NCBI RefSeq assembly: GCF_026914185.1
Contig: NC_070558.1
Coordinates: forward strand, 2,914,001 to 2,978,000
Direction of reading: 5' to 3'
DNA length: 64,000 nt
Origin: Puccinia triticina
Lineage: Eukaryota > Basidiomycota > Pucciniomycetes > Pucciniales > Pucciniaceae
Each line of letters starts with the position of its first letter. The stretch's first letter is position 1. The notes under the pieces were generated by a model. That model saw nothing but the letters and a program-made list of their open reading frames with translations. It made no database searches and was not told the origin of the DNA. The translations under genes and the position numbers were made by a program. This document shows, piece by piece, positions 1 through 12,615 of this stretch.

Positions 1-2298
1 TCGAAAGGTCCTCGGCTGTCGACGAACCCGAAGAACTCAAGCTCATCCGAAAAAAGCATGGCCACAACCTTGCAACCATCAAAGAGTTGTTTCCCAATTG
101 GACTGATGAGGACCTACTCATGGCCCTCAACGAGGCTGCTGGTGACCTAGAGTTGGCAGCTGCTCGCATCAGTGAAGGTCAGTCCTGTCTCTCAAACTTC
201 GTTCGCTCCACTGGGCAACACTGACTGGGTCTTTCACTATCTCCAGGCCTTGCAGAAAAATGGGGCTCGGTTAAGACGAAAAAAGATAAAAAGACGAGCT
301 CGCCTGTCCTTCCTTCCTCTCGCGGTCATGGCGCTGCCATTAGCAACCTTGTCGATGGTCGTGGCGGTCGTGGTCGAAGTGGCGAGTGTTTTTTTTTTTT
401 TTTTGGCCCCTCTTGCCTCTTCCACATTCATCGTACTTGGTGCTTGCTGGCTGATTTTTTTTCTTTCTTTCATTCAGACGTCCCTCGAGGTTCATCGCGC
501 GGTGGCGGTCGCGGGGCAGCCCCTCGAGGTACCGGACGTGGTCAATCGTCCACAAACCTTGCTCGCGGCATCCATCCTACTGCTGACGACCCGTCAATCG
601 CTACAACAACCCCTTCGAGCTGGAGTTTAGCCGTCACCGCGCCTTCTAACGACTGGTCCAATCCGTCTGGTCCGTCCGCCTCGCTGGCTACCATCGGCAA
701 CGATTTCGGCCAATCGCTTGACCTGGGATCCACTAGTCAATCCATTGGCACATTGCCATCTGCGGAGGCTAAGTCTGAAAATAGCCAACCAACTCACGAG
801 GCGAACCAGAATGGCGTAGTCGAACCGCCGAAATTGATGGCTGAGCTCTCCCAGAAGCCCGCGAGTCGTGTTATAACACCTGGGACTAAAATGAGTTGGG
901 CTCAAATCGCCAGGTTTCGTTATTTTCCTCAATATGATTTTCTCTGCGCTTGCCTGACAGTTCTTGTCGCCACAGACCGCTCGACCCACCTAAGCCTCCC
1001 GTCGTCCCAGTTGTGCCAGCACAACCATCCATCGCTATCTTATCCGGGGCCGATGTCAATTCAAATCTCACAAAGAAAGCAGTACCAACGGACACGCTGT
1101 CCACCCAAACCGCTGTCGACTCCCCACTACATGATGGCCAAGTGTCGATAAGCATCCCGGATGCGACTGCGGACGTGTGGCATACCGAACCAGTACCAGC
1201 TATTGAGGAACTGACAGCCAACATTTCTGGCACTGGTCCCAACGTCTGGAACGACGATCCTGTCCTCCAGCCTCTTGGTGTTGGTGAGGCGTGGGCTGAA
1301 GCTGTTCTTGCACAACCGAACGAGAACGCCACTAGCATTTTCGATCAGCAAGCTGCCAGTAAACTTGTGCTCACTCCTTCTGACGCACCAAACATTGGAC
1401 CCATCGAGTTGACAACGCCGTCAGTAACAGCTCCAGTCCTTGAAACTACCATGGCTCAACCGAAAAATGTTACCGATCGCGGCCTTCAAGTACCCGAGCC
1501 AGCATCACTTTTATCCACAGGCTCCAATCAGTCCAACCCCCCTCCCACCAGCTCCATTCTTGCACCGCCTGGATTGACCAAACGGGCCAGCACGAGAAAG
1601 GGCCAAGAAGCTGCAGTTGTCATGCCGGGCAGTGGAACTCCCACTATGGATAGAATGGGGTTGAAATTTGGCAGTCTCAGCTTGTTTGGTGACACCGCTG
1701 AATCGGCCGAAGCGTCACAGGTTCCGGCCCTCGACGCACCATCCCCTCCTATACCTGCCATAGAGGAGCCGTTGGTCAAGGAAGCCAGGTATTTAGATTT
1801 GCAATTTTTAAATGGTAACCTCCTGGCCAAAAATTAACAGTTCTGATTATTTAGCATGAAAGGTGATGATAGCCAGATCGAAAAGTCCTTAGCCCCTCAG
1901 GCGATTGCCGAGCCAGTCAAGTCACCGAGCCCCCCAGTGGCCCCTCCAGCGGTGGAAGAGCCTGTAAGTAACATTCTTTTCTTACTTATCAATACGTATC
2001 ATCTGACTCTTCATGACAGCCGGTGCCTCAACAGCTTAGTCATCAACCTACACAACCCGTGCAACACGCTCCACCTCAGCCTCTCAACCCACCTGCTGTT
2101 ACTCCAGTCCAAACGGCAACTTCCCAACCTCATTCCTCGAGTTTCAACTCGCGATATCAATCTACGAATCAGTATGCTGCCCCAGAGCCCAGTGCAGCCC
2201 AACCAGCCAACGCCAGCTCCCAAGCTCCTCAACCACAACAGCAGGACGCCTTCTCACATTATTCCGGATTTAGGCAAGACCCTATGGCGGCGTACTTT

Positions 2299-2334
<36 letters not shown>

Positions 2335-3592
2335 TCAGCCCTCGCTCAGCACTCGACCAGTCCAGTCCCTGCCAGCCAATCCCCTGCGGCATATGGTACG
2401 TTTAATCACATGAATCAGCAAGTGCCACAACAACAAAGTCAGCAACCCGCCCAAAGTTCCTTCGGCCAAGCTCCCCAGTCGGTACCGGACTATGCAGCAA
2501 TTTACGGCCAAGAAGCGCTCAGATCTCTGGTGAGTGGTTTTGTCATACCAGGCTGTACCGATATCATTTATTTTGTTAATTATATGACTGTCCGTCGCTG
2601 ATCCGCCTGGGCTGTAGGGATACTATGACTCGTATGCTCATGCTCAAGCCGCTCAAGCCGCTTTCCAAAGCCGCTCTCCTCATGGTGGCGCCGATGATTC
2701 GTCGAAACCTACGGCTGCGGCCCCAACGGCCCCGCCTCCAAGTCAGCCACAAGTCGGACATCATCATCCACACCACCCGCCCCAGCAAACTCAACAACAA
2801 CAACAACAGCCTGCTGGAACATCTGTTAGTACTGCCGCCCAACAGTACCCCGGTATGCAGCCTTCCCCGATGCCCTACCCGTACTATCCCTACTATCAAC
2901 AATACGGTCAACTGCCGCCGAACTATCAAAACCCGGCATACCCATATGCGCTGCAAGCCCCTTCACCATATTACTCGGTTCAGGGCTCGCAACAGTACCA
3001 AGCTGGAAACGCCCGGGCAGGCCAATCTCAGTATCCAATGCAAGGTGGTCCTGGCAATAACGTGGCCGCAGCTCCGAATTCCATGCCGATCTCCCATGGT
3101 CACCAGCAGCAACATGCGTCTCAACATGGTCTCGGAGGTGCTGGTGTGGTTACTAACAACGCTGGCTTCCGGCAAGTTTCGCAACCAGGCGTTGGCGCAA
3201 GCCAAATGCCTAATGGGCAAGTAGCTGGTCAAGGAATCGTCGGAGGAAATTCAGGCTTGGTGGGATCCGGTGGCAGTAGTGGGATGCCAACTGGCCAACA
3301 GCAAAGCTCGATGCACCAACAACATGCGTATTACGGAAGCGGTTATGGCGGCTACGGCGCAGATCCACAACAGACTCAACAAGGCGGTGGTGGAATGAGT
3401 AGTTCGGCAAACAACGCCCATCACCACCATCACCACCATCAAGCTCAGCAGCAACACGTCTCGCGTCAATCCGGACATCATCAGCATTCCCATCACGCTG
3501 GGGCTCCCACCGGGGCTTCTGGAGGCGGACAAGGTGCGAATGATCGCAAAGACCCGTTTACATTTGCATCTGATCGATTCTTCAATCAGTAA
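1..3592 (+). CDS. DEF1: Def1-like protein: CUE domain plus Gln-rich tail (5' end outside window)
   Basis: Seen: seven exons at about 1-177, 247-378, 478-913, 976-1788, 1855-1963, 2020-2529 and 2618-3592, with GT..AG introns and a continuous frame of at least 1,049 codons. The donor of the second intron is uncertain by a few bases. The first exon encodes a CUE-type ubiquitin-binding fold (TIKELFPNW and LMALNEAAGDLELAAARI), followed by AEKWGSVKTKKDKK and an RGG-rich stretch. KMSWAQIARP lies at the third/fourth exon junction. The last two exons are Gln/Pro/Tyr/His-rich with polyQ and polyHis runs and end DRFFNQ. Known: Def1 proteins combine an N-terminal CUE domain with a long Gln-rich region; yeast Def1 promotes ubiquitylation and degradation of stalled RNA polymerase II. 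Inferred: same role here. The reading frame is still open at base 1, so the start codon lies upstream. Confidence 0.85.
2299..2334 (+). repeat. (CAG)11-CAA microsatellite coding polyQ
   Basis: Eleven uninterrupted CAG codons followed by CAA lie inside the sixth exon of the Def1-like gene and encode twelve glutamines. A pure CAG run is prone to length change, so this tract may vary between isolates or between the two nuclei of a dikaryon. Confidence 0.95.
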
Positions 3593-4353
3593 TCTCTTCA
3601 GATTAAACGACTTGACTCCAAGACAAAAGAAGAACCGAAAATCCCCCAGTGACTATTTTTGGCCGCCGTTTTTACTGATACACTTAGAAGAGAGAACAAA
3701 AAAACAGCACCATAAAAAAACACTTTACTAACCAAATGAACGACCGAGTTTGCCAGCAAGATACGATTGGCAGACAGACCAAGCCTGCTTTTTTCGTCAC
3801 TCATCATCTTCTTTTGCTGTTCTCTCTCTTTCTTTTCTTTCGCCCTGTTGATGATGTTGTAATCCATTTTTTTACTTCTCAAACACTGGTTTTATTACTT
3901 TATCTCTCAATACACCCTTTTTCCTCCTCCTGTTGACGATGGGCCCTCTTCTCTTTTCTCTGTGAGTATTGTCCTGATAGCTCAGGTCAAACTCCTCATG
4001 AGTCCTTCATCAGCGCCACTGGTGCGTATTGCCTGCCGGGGTTGAGTGCATCTTGTGCCTCTCAAACAGGCTGGATTCGTGTGGCACCGCCTGCCCCTGA
4101 TTGAGGGGGACTTGTACATCGATCGGAGGCAATAGACATGAAAACATGAGCAAAAATGATGCAGGCACTCATGGTTGAGATTGATTTAAGTCCCTGCCAA
4201 AAGGCTCCCGCGGGGTCAACATAGCCCGTAGGTCCTCCTCCGGGTCCCGTCCCCTGGGGGACAGCGCCCAAGTCAAGCCTCTTGAAGGGCTTTGTTGCAG
4301 CCAAAGTGAAACTTGGCTTACTCAAAAGTAGCTTTTCCTTCGGAAATATAGAA
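3593..4353. other. 3' flank of the Def1-like gene, no gene seen
   Basis: T-rich and A-rich stretches directly after the stop are consistent with a 3' UTR to about 3.9 kb. The rest, including a GC-rich patch near 4200-4260, shows no supported coding exon on either strand. Confidence 0.5.
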
Positions 4354-4556
4354 TGGATGACTTCCCGTCATCATTTAGAGAGCTCTAGATGCCTCTCTAA
4401 ATCCTAAATTAAGACACCTATCAAAAATTCAACCAGTGCACATGAAAGTAATGAACTGTAGGGCTAGGAAAACAATTCCCTTTTTGTCAAAAATTAAGAA
4501 TTTGGTTGTGTAAATTGAGATCTGGGAGGCTCCCAGACTCAACGGGAAGTTCTCCA
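4354..4556 (-). mobile_element. 203-bp MITE, copy 1 (inverted relative to copy 2)
   Basis: The reverse complement aligns end to end with 8542-8744, and both copies are 203 bp. Ends are short inverted repeats of type TGGA(G)NACTTCCCGTC / GACGGGAAGTNNTCCA. Shared internal words include GCCTCCCAGATCTCAATTTA and CATCTAGAGCTCTCTAAATG. A further diverged piece with similar ends follows at about 4557-4672. I see no clear target-site duplication. The class is not assigned. Confidence 0.75.
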
Positions 4557-4856
4557 ATGGATCACTTCCTGTCGAGATCTGCGGGCCTCCCAGAAGTGAT
4601 CTAGAACCCAAAAAGCTAGATTTCCCTGTGAAAATCTAGACTTTTCGGGTCTAAACGGCAGTCCTCCAATTCTAGATGACCCGGGAAACTCTTGACACAT
4701 CATTCTCATCAGTCCTCTCTCTAAGCCTTATGTTGTAATTTATGACAATCAGTTGGGTGTGAAGACATTCAATGTTGATAACAACAGTGCAGAATGCAAA
4801 ACGCGAAATTAACACAAAAACGGGTTTTCAGAAATGAAGGTTAGGGAGTTGCCCCT

Positions 4857-7527
4857 TCAAAGCACAACTTCTTCCAATCCAGCATACCAGCCACCGACAT
4901 TTCCGGCTCTCCGCTCTCGAGCACCCATTTTGAAAGCACATCGACCTCGCTTAGTTGAACAACTCGGGGGTTTTTCCGGGAAAATGTCGGGCATATGATG
5001 TTCGATTACTCCTTTCACGGCGGTAGGTACTTCAGATTCTTTCAGTGTCGATTCAATTTCAGGTGAGCTGTCGGCCGGTGGTTCCGGTGACAAGATCGGC
5101 TTACTCGTGCTTCTAGATTGAGGTGTTGATTTTTGGTGGTTTGCAGGAAGTGATGGAGTAAGTTGAGAATCCAAAAACCATGGATTCTCCAACAACTCAT
5201 TTAACTTTGATCCAATCCGTTCGGCTCCGCCCCTTGATCCACTGAGGTTTGCAGCATCTGGACCTAAGTTGAAGGAAATTATTCGCATTACTTCTCGGAA
5301 ACAGGCCTGAATGGGTTAATTTCTTACCTAACTCCAATGCAGCATATGCGCCCATCACAAACAAAGGAAGTTCTTTCCCCCACTGAAGGTCTTCCGTCAG
5401 TAAAGGAAGACCTTCAATTATTCCTGGTACATTGGCCGTTTTTTTGTTTGACGGGTGGTCGTCTTGTTTGCCTTGATCGTGCTCGGGGTGCAGCAACGGA
5501 GAAAGGAACGGAATAGAGCCGAAATCCAACTTTCCGCCCGTCGAAGCTACAATAAATGTCACATCCTCAAGGATCTCGGGCTTGGGTTTCTCCACAGGAT
5601 CGGCAGCTTTTTCTGGGTGATGAACTAAGTGAACAGTCCAGCGTCCGGTATTTTTGTCCCACATCGCTTGGGTAACAGTTGTGTGCGTGCGTAAACTGAG
5701 GGTCCCTTCGGCTATGCGTTTTTTCAACAAAAGCAAAGTCGATGGATTCACCGAGCCTCCATTCCTTGCCTGTCGAACCATCTTCAAGCGTGCTATAGAA
5801 TCAGGGAAATATGAAATTGTCAATGGACGGAAAGTCTGGGGTCCAAAAAGGAAGGATACCTCTTTTCCACGTAGATTACACTCACCCATCGGACAATCCT
5901 CTTGCCAAAACGACATCTTTTCCAGGTTGCTGTACTTCGTCACCCAAGACAATGGGAAATCGTAATGTTTTGCTTTCAAAGCATTTTGTAATCGAAGTCA
6001 CCCTTCAGCCATCATCACTGGTGACATTGAATCAAAGATAACAAAACGAGTAACAAGTCTCACTTTTCAGGTAGCCACGGCAAACTAAGATTACTCTTGC
6101 GGCGCCCTTTCGGATGGCCAGATCTGCTATTTGAGCAGAGGTAAGTCTACAACCAGTCCGAAACTGATCAGTCAGTAAACACTGGCCAGCTACGCCCATA
6201 TACGTCAACCAAGATAACATACCCTCCACCGATCACGAGAATGGTGCCTTGGTTTGTTGATTTACTCGCCTTGATGGCTTGCTTGAACTCTTTGGTACCC
6301 CCGTAAGAAAAACATCTGGAGTGGCACCATCCAGGACCTTGATGAGAGTCGTGACGTTTTGCGGTCAAGCTTTCCAGTTGGGCAGTACATTCACTGATAC
6401 ATTTCGGTATCGCTGGACACTCTTGACCTCCAATGGACATGACCACAAACTTGGCGCCATATCTTTTTCCTTCTTTGGTCATCACCCGGAACCCACGTCC
6501 ACGTCCCTCTGTCCTAATGTGCAGATCACCAAAACTTAATGATTCGACTGTCTCTTGTCGTAACACTGGATCTAATTGATATCTTGTAATTCAACAAGTA
6601 ATCAAGTAAACTAGCTTCAGTTTTGTTGATCTGGGGGAAACGCATATACGTCGTGATGCAAAATCACCTTTCCACCAATTCTTTCTTACAAAAGTCTCTA
6701 AAAACTCCAGAGCTAGGTCTCGCGTATGAACTGCGGTCTCGTTCATTTATTTCAGCGCCAAGCGAAGACTTTAAACAACCCTTCGGATGAACATGGTCAG
6801 TGGAGGAAGAATCAATCAGATGGGTTTCGTTTATTATGCATCAGCATGAATTTATCTAGATGACCGACTTTTTTTCTAGTTGCCCTTTTGCGTATCTTAT
6901 CTCCACCTCTTTTTGATTGACCCACAGTAGGTAGGACATCCTCTACTCCGCCTGAATCTACACATTCCTTCTCGCGATCCATCCTTCGAGCGAATGCCTC
7001 CAACCCATCCACATCCGCAGGAGATGGATGAAAAAACATGGGGCTTCTTAGATGTGGGATATCGAGATGGTGGAAGAAACCGTTCCATCGTCCCAGCCAT
7101 TCTGGGGAGCTTCCATCCAGTGCCAATAATCGCGGAAAAGAATCGTCATCAAAATGATTTCCCGCTTGCTCTCTAAGCTTGATGGGATTGGGAGCTCGAA
7201 GGTTATAAGGTTTTTTCGGTTGACGGGGCAGCTTGACGGCATCCGGTCGCTGCAGGAATGCTAATCTGGAGTGCTCTATATCCGTGTAAAGCGCTGCTGG
7301 ACGAGGTTCCCTCAATCGTGCTGCCAAACCAAGTGCGTGAGGTCCTTGTGGACGGGATGAAGCAGATAGTGAGCATTTCGGGACATTTGTGAAAATCTAC
7401 AGTCACAGAACTCATCATCCAAGGAAAGCAGAACTTTACCTGCACCAATTATTAAGACGTCGAAAAAGTCTTCCGGATCAATGGTTTCGATTGACTCGTG
7501 CAAGTAGACTGTCTGAGGTGAGCACAT
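4857..7527 (-). CDS. FAD/NAD(P)-dependent monooxygenase-like oxidoreductase
   Basis: Seen: seven exons at 7440-7527, 6869-7344, 6668-6780, 6223-6582, 6064-6146, 5328-5972 and 4857-5263, summing to 2,172 nt, i.e. 723 aa plus stop, with a consistent phase at every junction. Exon 1 encodes DVLIIGAG and exon 2 continues PHALGLAARL, together forming an N-terminal Rossmann dinucleotide site typical of FAD binding. A second site, ILVIGGG followed by LTSAQIADLA across the fourth intron, looks like the NADPH site. The C-terminal ELGPDAANLSGSRGGAERI, also split by an intron, resembles the closing segment of lysine/ornithine N-monooxygenase-like and OSGIN-like flavoproteins. Start: ATG at 7527 precedes the Rossmann strand by about 24 residues. 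Inferred: NADPH- and FAD-dependent oxidation of an unknown substrate. It is a lone gene lying between two inverted MITEs. An upstream non-coding exon cannot be excluded. Confidence 0.8.
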
Positions 7528-8541
7528 TTTTTGAAATCCTTACGGCGAAAAGCTAGCTCTTTCTAATGTGGATAATGGAAAAAAGAAATCGAGGAACAGG
7601 AAGAGATATGTACTTTCCACTACAGTGCAGGCAAAAATACCGGAGAGTCGATGGTGGCCTCTGAACTCTGATATTATCATATGACTGAAGAAAACGCAAA
7701 TGCTGCTGAACCATGAGCTTGAGAAATTTGAGCTCAATCCACTGGCACCAACTGACGACGGTAACCGGAAGGGTGTGGGCGAGTACCCTCTTGGTTATTT
7801 GCAAGAGTTATCCCCTGGGCCTGGGCCGAAGTTCTCACTAAGAACATCCAATGTTTGTGCCTGGTGCGATCACGGCCATCTACATAAATACATAAATGTA
7901 ACTGCAGCACACTGAATTATCGAAAACGGACAGGATGGCTTCGGAAGAACAACTCGAAAAACCACAATAATTATCTGAACCTCCCTACCTGATGGCAGGC
8001 AGTGAGTCGACACTCTGCACAACGTCAACTCACTGCTCTGACAAGACTGTCCGGGAAGCTGTCGGAAAGAGTGTGCCCGAAGGGTTCCGCAATCCGGACC
8101 CCACACATTGCAGAACTTGTTGGACCACTGCTTCGACCCAACTCGCGCGACTTCGGCTCAGTTTTAGTCCCCCACCCAAAGAGCTTTGCGAGGTCCTTAA
8201 AAGTAGCGTGAAAGGCTCTACCCCCTAACTCAACACAATTCCCTCCTGCTGGGAGGCTCGCTGTGGCGCCCGCGAAGCGGCCCCTCCCGCAGGGAGGGAC
8301 TTGACTTGCGTGGCTGGGAAAGAAATGGCCAATGGCCGGAGGGAAAATATTAAGCCAGCCTCCCTCTCAGCTCCTAAGGACCTGCCCCAGAGCCAAATGA
8401 CACTTGTACACCTCAGCTTTTATTTGGCACTGGTTTCATCTCCTCACTCCCCACCGTTCTCCCTGTACCAACGTTGTAACCAATGGGAATTGTTACAATA
8501 CAAACATACAACCAATGATGTAACATATTGTAACTGCCCAG
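7528..8541. other. Upstream flank of the flavoprotein gene, no gene seen
   Basis: About 1 kb of mixed composition. Short open frames lack splice logic, recognisable domains or codon bias. The first few hundred bases presumably contain the flavoprotein promoter, but no clear TATA box was identified. Confidence 0.4.
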
Positions 8542-8744
8542 TGGAGGACTTCCCGTCGAGCCTAGGAGCCTCCCAGATCTCAATTTACACACCCAGAATC
8601 TTAATTTTTGGTAGAAGGGAAAATGTTTTCCTAACCCTAAAGCTCATGACTTTCATGTGCACTGATTGTTGATTTGGTAGAGGTATTAATTTTGGAGTTA
8701 GAGGGGCATCTAGAGCTCTCTAAATGCCGACGGGAAGTGCTCCA
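8542..8744 (+). mobile_element. 203-bp MITE, copy 2
   Basis: Inverted partner of 4354-4556, same length, by-eye similarity roughly 75-80 percent. Ends TGGAGGACTTCCCGTC and GACGGGAAGTGCTCCA form a 16-bp imperfect terminal inverted repeat. It is non-coding, so any movement would need a transposase elsewhere. Confidence 0.75.
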
Positions 8745-9126
8745 GTGTTGTCCATATAGGAATTTCTTATTCCGTAGTGCTAATGTAGAGCCTGGGGGAA
8801 TTTTTTTTGGCTCTTTTGACAACACCATGAAAAAAAAAAAAATGAGTGGGTGTTGGGTGACATTCAGTAACATATGTTGAAAGTCCAGTGGTGACTTCAA
8901 AATTACTACCCTTGAATAAAAATGGCCTCTTTGTCATCATCAGGGGGTTCTGCCACTTTTCCCTCAGTGAATTGTTGGAGTAAAGCCTAAAGGCTGGATT
9001 TAGCTTCACATCACCTGCCACCTAGTCCTTTTAGGTGCAAGAGGTACCCGGGTTCTGTACCTGTCTTCCCCCAAAAAATGCACCCAGCAGCAACAGGGTT
9101 AAAACATTTTTTTTACCCCAAACATT

Positions 9127-9307
9127 TATGGTGTTCAAAGTTGGTTTGCATAATTTTATGCATGCATAAATCATAAAATCATACAAACATTTTGGTGAGG
9201 AAATTTTGTATTACATAATCAGCCAGTCATATCCCCTGCAAAAAAGATTTTATGATTTTATGATTTATGCATGCATAAAATTATGCAAACCAACTTTGAA
9301 CACCATA
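9127..9307. mobile_element. 181-bp hairpin MITE with 3-bp ATT target duplication
   Basis: Near-perfect inverted arms of about 55 bp start TATGGTGTTCAAAGTTGG and end CCAACTTTGAACACCATA. The direct repeat ATT at 9124-9126 and 9308-9310 reads as a target-site duplication. A diverged second copy, also with a 3-bp duplication, lies at 55359-55541. A 3-bp duplication is known for PIF/Harbinger-type elements; that assignment is inference. Confidence 0.85.
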
Positions 9308-10079
9308 ATTTATTTAAACAAAGGTATGCAGTGCAAAACACTGATAGATGCCATTTGGTCAAGTCTTGAGGGGGTTTCTTAATTGCCTCAATTACCAGTG
9401 CTGAACTGATGTTCAAGGTATTTCTTACCCACCTTTATGTCATAATGACCAGAAAATAATGGTCATTGATGGGAGTTCTTCATTTCCTTGATGAACAGCA
9501 AAAAACATACATTAAGATGAGTTTTTAATCTCCTTGGCTTTGCCGTTAATCAAGCACATTTTTACTCTACTCAATGATTATTTTGCAGAGGAGTGGACCA
9601 ACTCCTGGTCACTTTCTCTTGCTACAATATAACAAGTTTAGTGTTGCATCCTGGACTTGATGGCCAGAATCATCATGGACTTACTTGCCTCAACAAATGA
9701 TGGTTGTAAGTTGATTCAATAAAAGAAGAATGTTCACCATTACCCAGTTGTCCAACATAAAACAGGTTTTCTTCTTCCCCGCCAACTTCAAAAAATTCTG
9801 TCAAGACAATTTCTTGCTGAATCAAATTAGCATCAGGAATCAAAGCGGGAAGCTTCTGTCCAAAATTTAACTAAGGCACAATCATTGGCCAATCAGAATC
9901 TTGTATCTCATCTTTAACCATCTTTAGAACCATTAGGTCACTACATTGAGACAGAGAATCCAGGACAACATTATCAATTCTCTTCTTATACTTAATGTCA
10001 ATATCTATTTCTGAAAATTCCCAACCCAGTGTTTAAGTCTCTTCAATAGCAGTGTTTGAGTTGAGAAATATTGAAATGA
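9308..10079. other. AT-rich intergenic sequence, no gene seen
   Basis: No open frame with supporting splice sites or domain was found on either strand. It probably consists of old repeat remnants. Confidence 0.4.
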
Positions 10080-11420
10080 GCATGAGGAGGGCTGCTGAAG
10101 ACCAGGGCCAGTCATCTAGCAGGTTTAGTGCTTGTAACAACCAAACCAAGAGGGAGTTTCAGGGCTGCTGAGGTGCATAAGTGGTGGGAAGAGCGGAGTG
10201 GATGCAGCTCCAAAGTTGCACAATTTCACCCTATGTTGATTGACAACTTATTTTTCCTGGTGGCATGGCTTTGCAAAAGAATGAAGAATTGCATACATCC
10301 AGCGGGGATTGGTAATCAAAAAAATGGACAGGGAAAAATGATGATACCAGAAGAAATCTGTAAAGAAAACATAGAATTCTAGGAATAATAGTTTGGGTCA
10401 GTGGCCTAGCCAATAAAGGTAGAGGATAGAGGAAGAATGGTGGACCTACTTAGCCTGATGACTGGCTGAGTAAGTCACTAGAGCCCTGTAAAAATATTAG
10501 AGAAGAGTAGCCTTGTGATTTCCTCATTTTGTCCATTTTGATCACAAGAAGCTCTGCAAGTTGTTTGTTGGAAGTATTTCATTTTCTTCAGAAGCATCTA
10601 GAAGTGGTATTTGTTGGAATTTCACTTGTTCTTGCTCTTTCTCTTCCCAATCTTCTTTCTCCTCCCTGACACAAACATGTCACCATTTCTTGTTTGTCTG
10701 TCATGCATGTGCCTTTTTTTCTATTCATTCATTATGATTAAATCCACGCCCACAAGTTAATCATATTGTATGTAGTCTACTTAAAACCGCTAGACTCCAA
10801 GAAATCAAAGTCATCAGTCCTGACCAAAACTGTTCCTCAAGTTGGCACTTTAGCCCCACCTCGAGTCTCCCTACTTAGGCACTTAAGCCCCTGAGAGTGA
10901 GTAATCCGGTCCTTTTCAGACTTATTGTCTGCTATTGGCTAAGCCGACTTTTTCCCTTTCCGCTCCGCCTCGCTTGCCTCCGGTTAAAAATCCTTCAGTA
11001 TTAGAGGCATGAAGTTGAGATTGAGTATGCTTTTGGGTCTTCAAGTGTGAATCCAATGAAGCTCATTTGTGGGTTGCCTTCCCTGATGTAAAAATGGGAT
11101 GATTATAATAGCTCCATGGTGTTGTAGAAGATATCAAAATTACATTTCCTTGTAAACCATTCCCACAAGAGAGCCTGAGTCTTGATAGGATCAAACAAAT
11201 TTGCTTCTTCGAAACAGCTATTGATGTCTAGTTTGTAAATTTTCATCCCCTCTACATGGTTGAAGATTGGATGCGGGATTTCTAGAAACTTCTTGCTGAG
11301 TACGTCCTGAATCATAATGTGGTGTGCAAGCCCGGCTTTTAGGTTTCAGTGCTTCTGAAATTTGATAAACGTTGAAGAGAGGTCTTTGATCTCTTGAGTC
11401 TTGGTGGTTGAGCTAGCCAT
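10080..11420 (-). pseudogene. Degenerate repeat-encoded ORF, copy 1 (family unknown)
   Basis: Read on the minus strand this matches 57150-58100 on the plus strand over most of its length. Both copies begin near MASSTxKTQ and contain the conserved block LDINSCF(E/Q)EANLFDP followed by KTQALLWEWF and IFYNTMEL. The present copy has an in-frame stop near the start, a stop after MELL (about 11103), and roughly 380 extra bases at about 10620-11000 relative to the other copy. The minus-strand open frame 11603-11791 (LPYYLNQMQYLQHVKPASTW) may be an upstream piece. I do not recognise the family. The repeated, decayed state suggests a transposon-borne or repeat-amplified gene. Confidence 0.6.
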
Positions 11421-12615
11421 TGGTTCTTGCACCACCCATCCAGGGAGGGACTTGCATATTATCCCACAATTTCATAGGGGAGCAGAAATTACCATTTGTC
11501 TGTAAGCTTTTTCAACTTTTTAATAGCTCTGCCTTCAGCCCCCCTATAGGTCTGAACCACAGCTTTCTAAATCTTTGGTATCTCCTCTACATTCCTGTCT
11601 CCTCAGAATTTCTCCATCACCAATAATGTATTTGTAATAAATTTTCTAAAAAATGACCTCCAAAGAAGATGATCTGCACTGGGATTCACAAGGGTCCATT
11701 GCTTGTGAATCCATGTACTTGCTGGCTTTACATGTTGGAGATACTGCATCTGGTTCAAATAATAGGGGAGCCTGATTTCAAAATCAGTCAAAAAACCTTG
11801 CTAAAAATTGATGGCTGCTCATGCAGGTCTATGCAAGGATATTCTAGAAAATAAATAGAGTTCTCAGCAAGAACTCCCCTGTAAAAGCCTTGCTGAAGGG
11901 AATGCTTATGCAGTATTTTTTTAATTTTATGCAGGAAGGGTGCATTAGATTTGAAACCATCTGTGACCAGCAGCCAAAATCAGGCTAATGTGAACCCCCC
12001 TAATGCTCCACTCTTTTCTGTGAACCACTTTCCAGCATTCAGTCCCTACTGATTGATGAAGACTGTGGCCTCACCGCTTCAAGTTCTGCGGCCGCAACAT
12101 TTCTTATTGGCAGTTCAGTTGCAAGTGCAAGCCCTCTGGCCTTCAATCCTCTTGAGACTCACTCAAATCTAGAGCTGAGGGAAGAGATAAATACACATAT
12201 GGACCACATAAATATAATATTAGGCAGAAAATACGTCCAAACTATACCCATGATCTATAATTTTGTTTTGCTGCTTTCACATAAATTCCTCAACACCTCT
12301 TAACACTTTTGGTACTAGAGAGTGCAGTTCTCTGACTGGGAGGCTAGAAGAGCCAGCAAAATGTGCGCAGAGATCAAGGATACAAGACTGCCTATTCGTA
12401 GTTTTTATCAAAAAAATCCCTTTCTACAACTTGGGAGAGCTGTTTTTTTATATGTACTGAATATGATTTCCGCTCCGACTGGAATTGAGCTACGGAGAGC
12501 GCTCCGCGCGGGTCCCCCGGACCCCCGTTCGAGTGGTCACCCGCGGTGTACATAGGCCATCACCCAGCCTCAGAGCAGACTCAAGGGGAACCAACAACTT
12601 CGAAACTGTTTGGCG
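11421..12615. other. Upstream region of the 12.6-kb gene
   Basis: AT-rich to about 12450, possibly with older pieces of the degenerate repeat around 11600-11800. A short GC-rich patch (about 12470-12555) then immediately precedes the next gene and probably forms its proximal promoter and 5' UTR. Confidence 0.4.
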
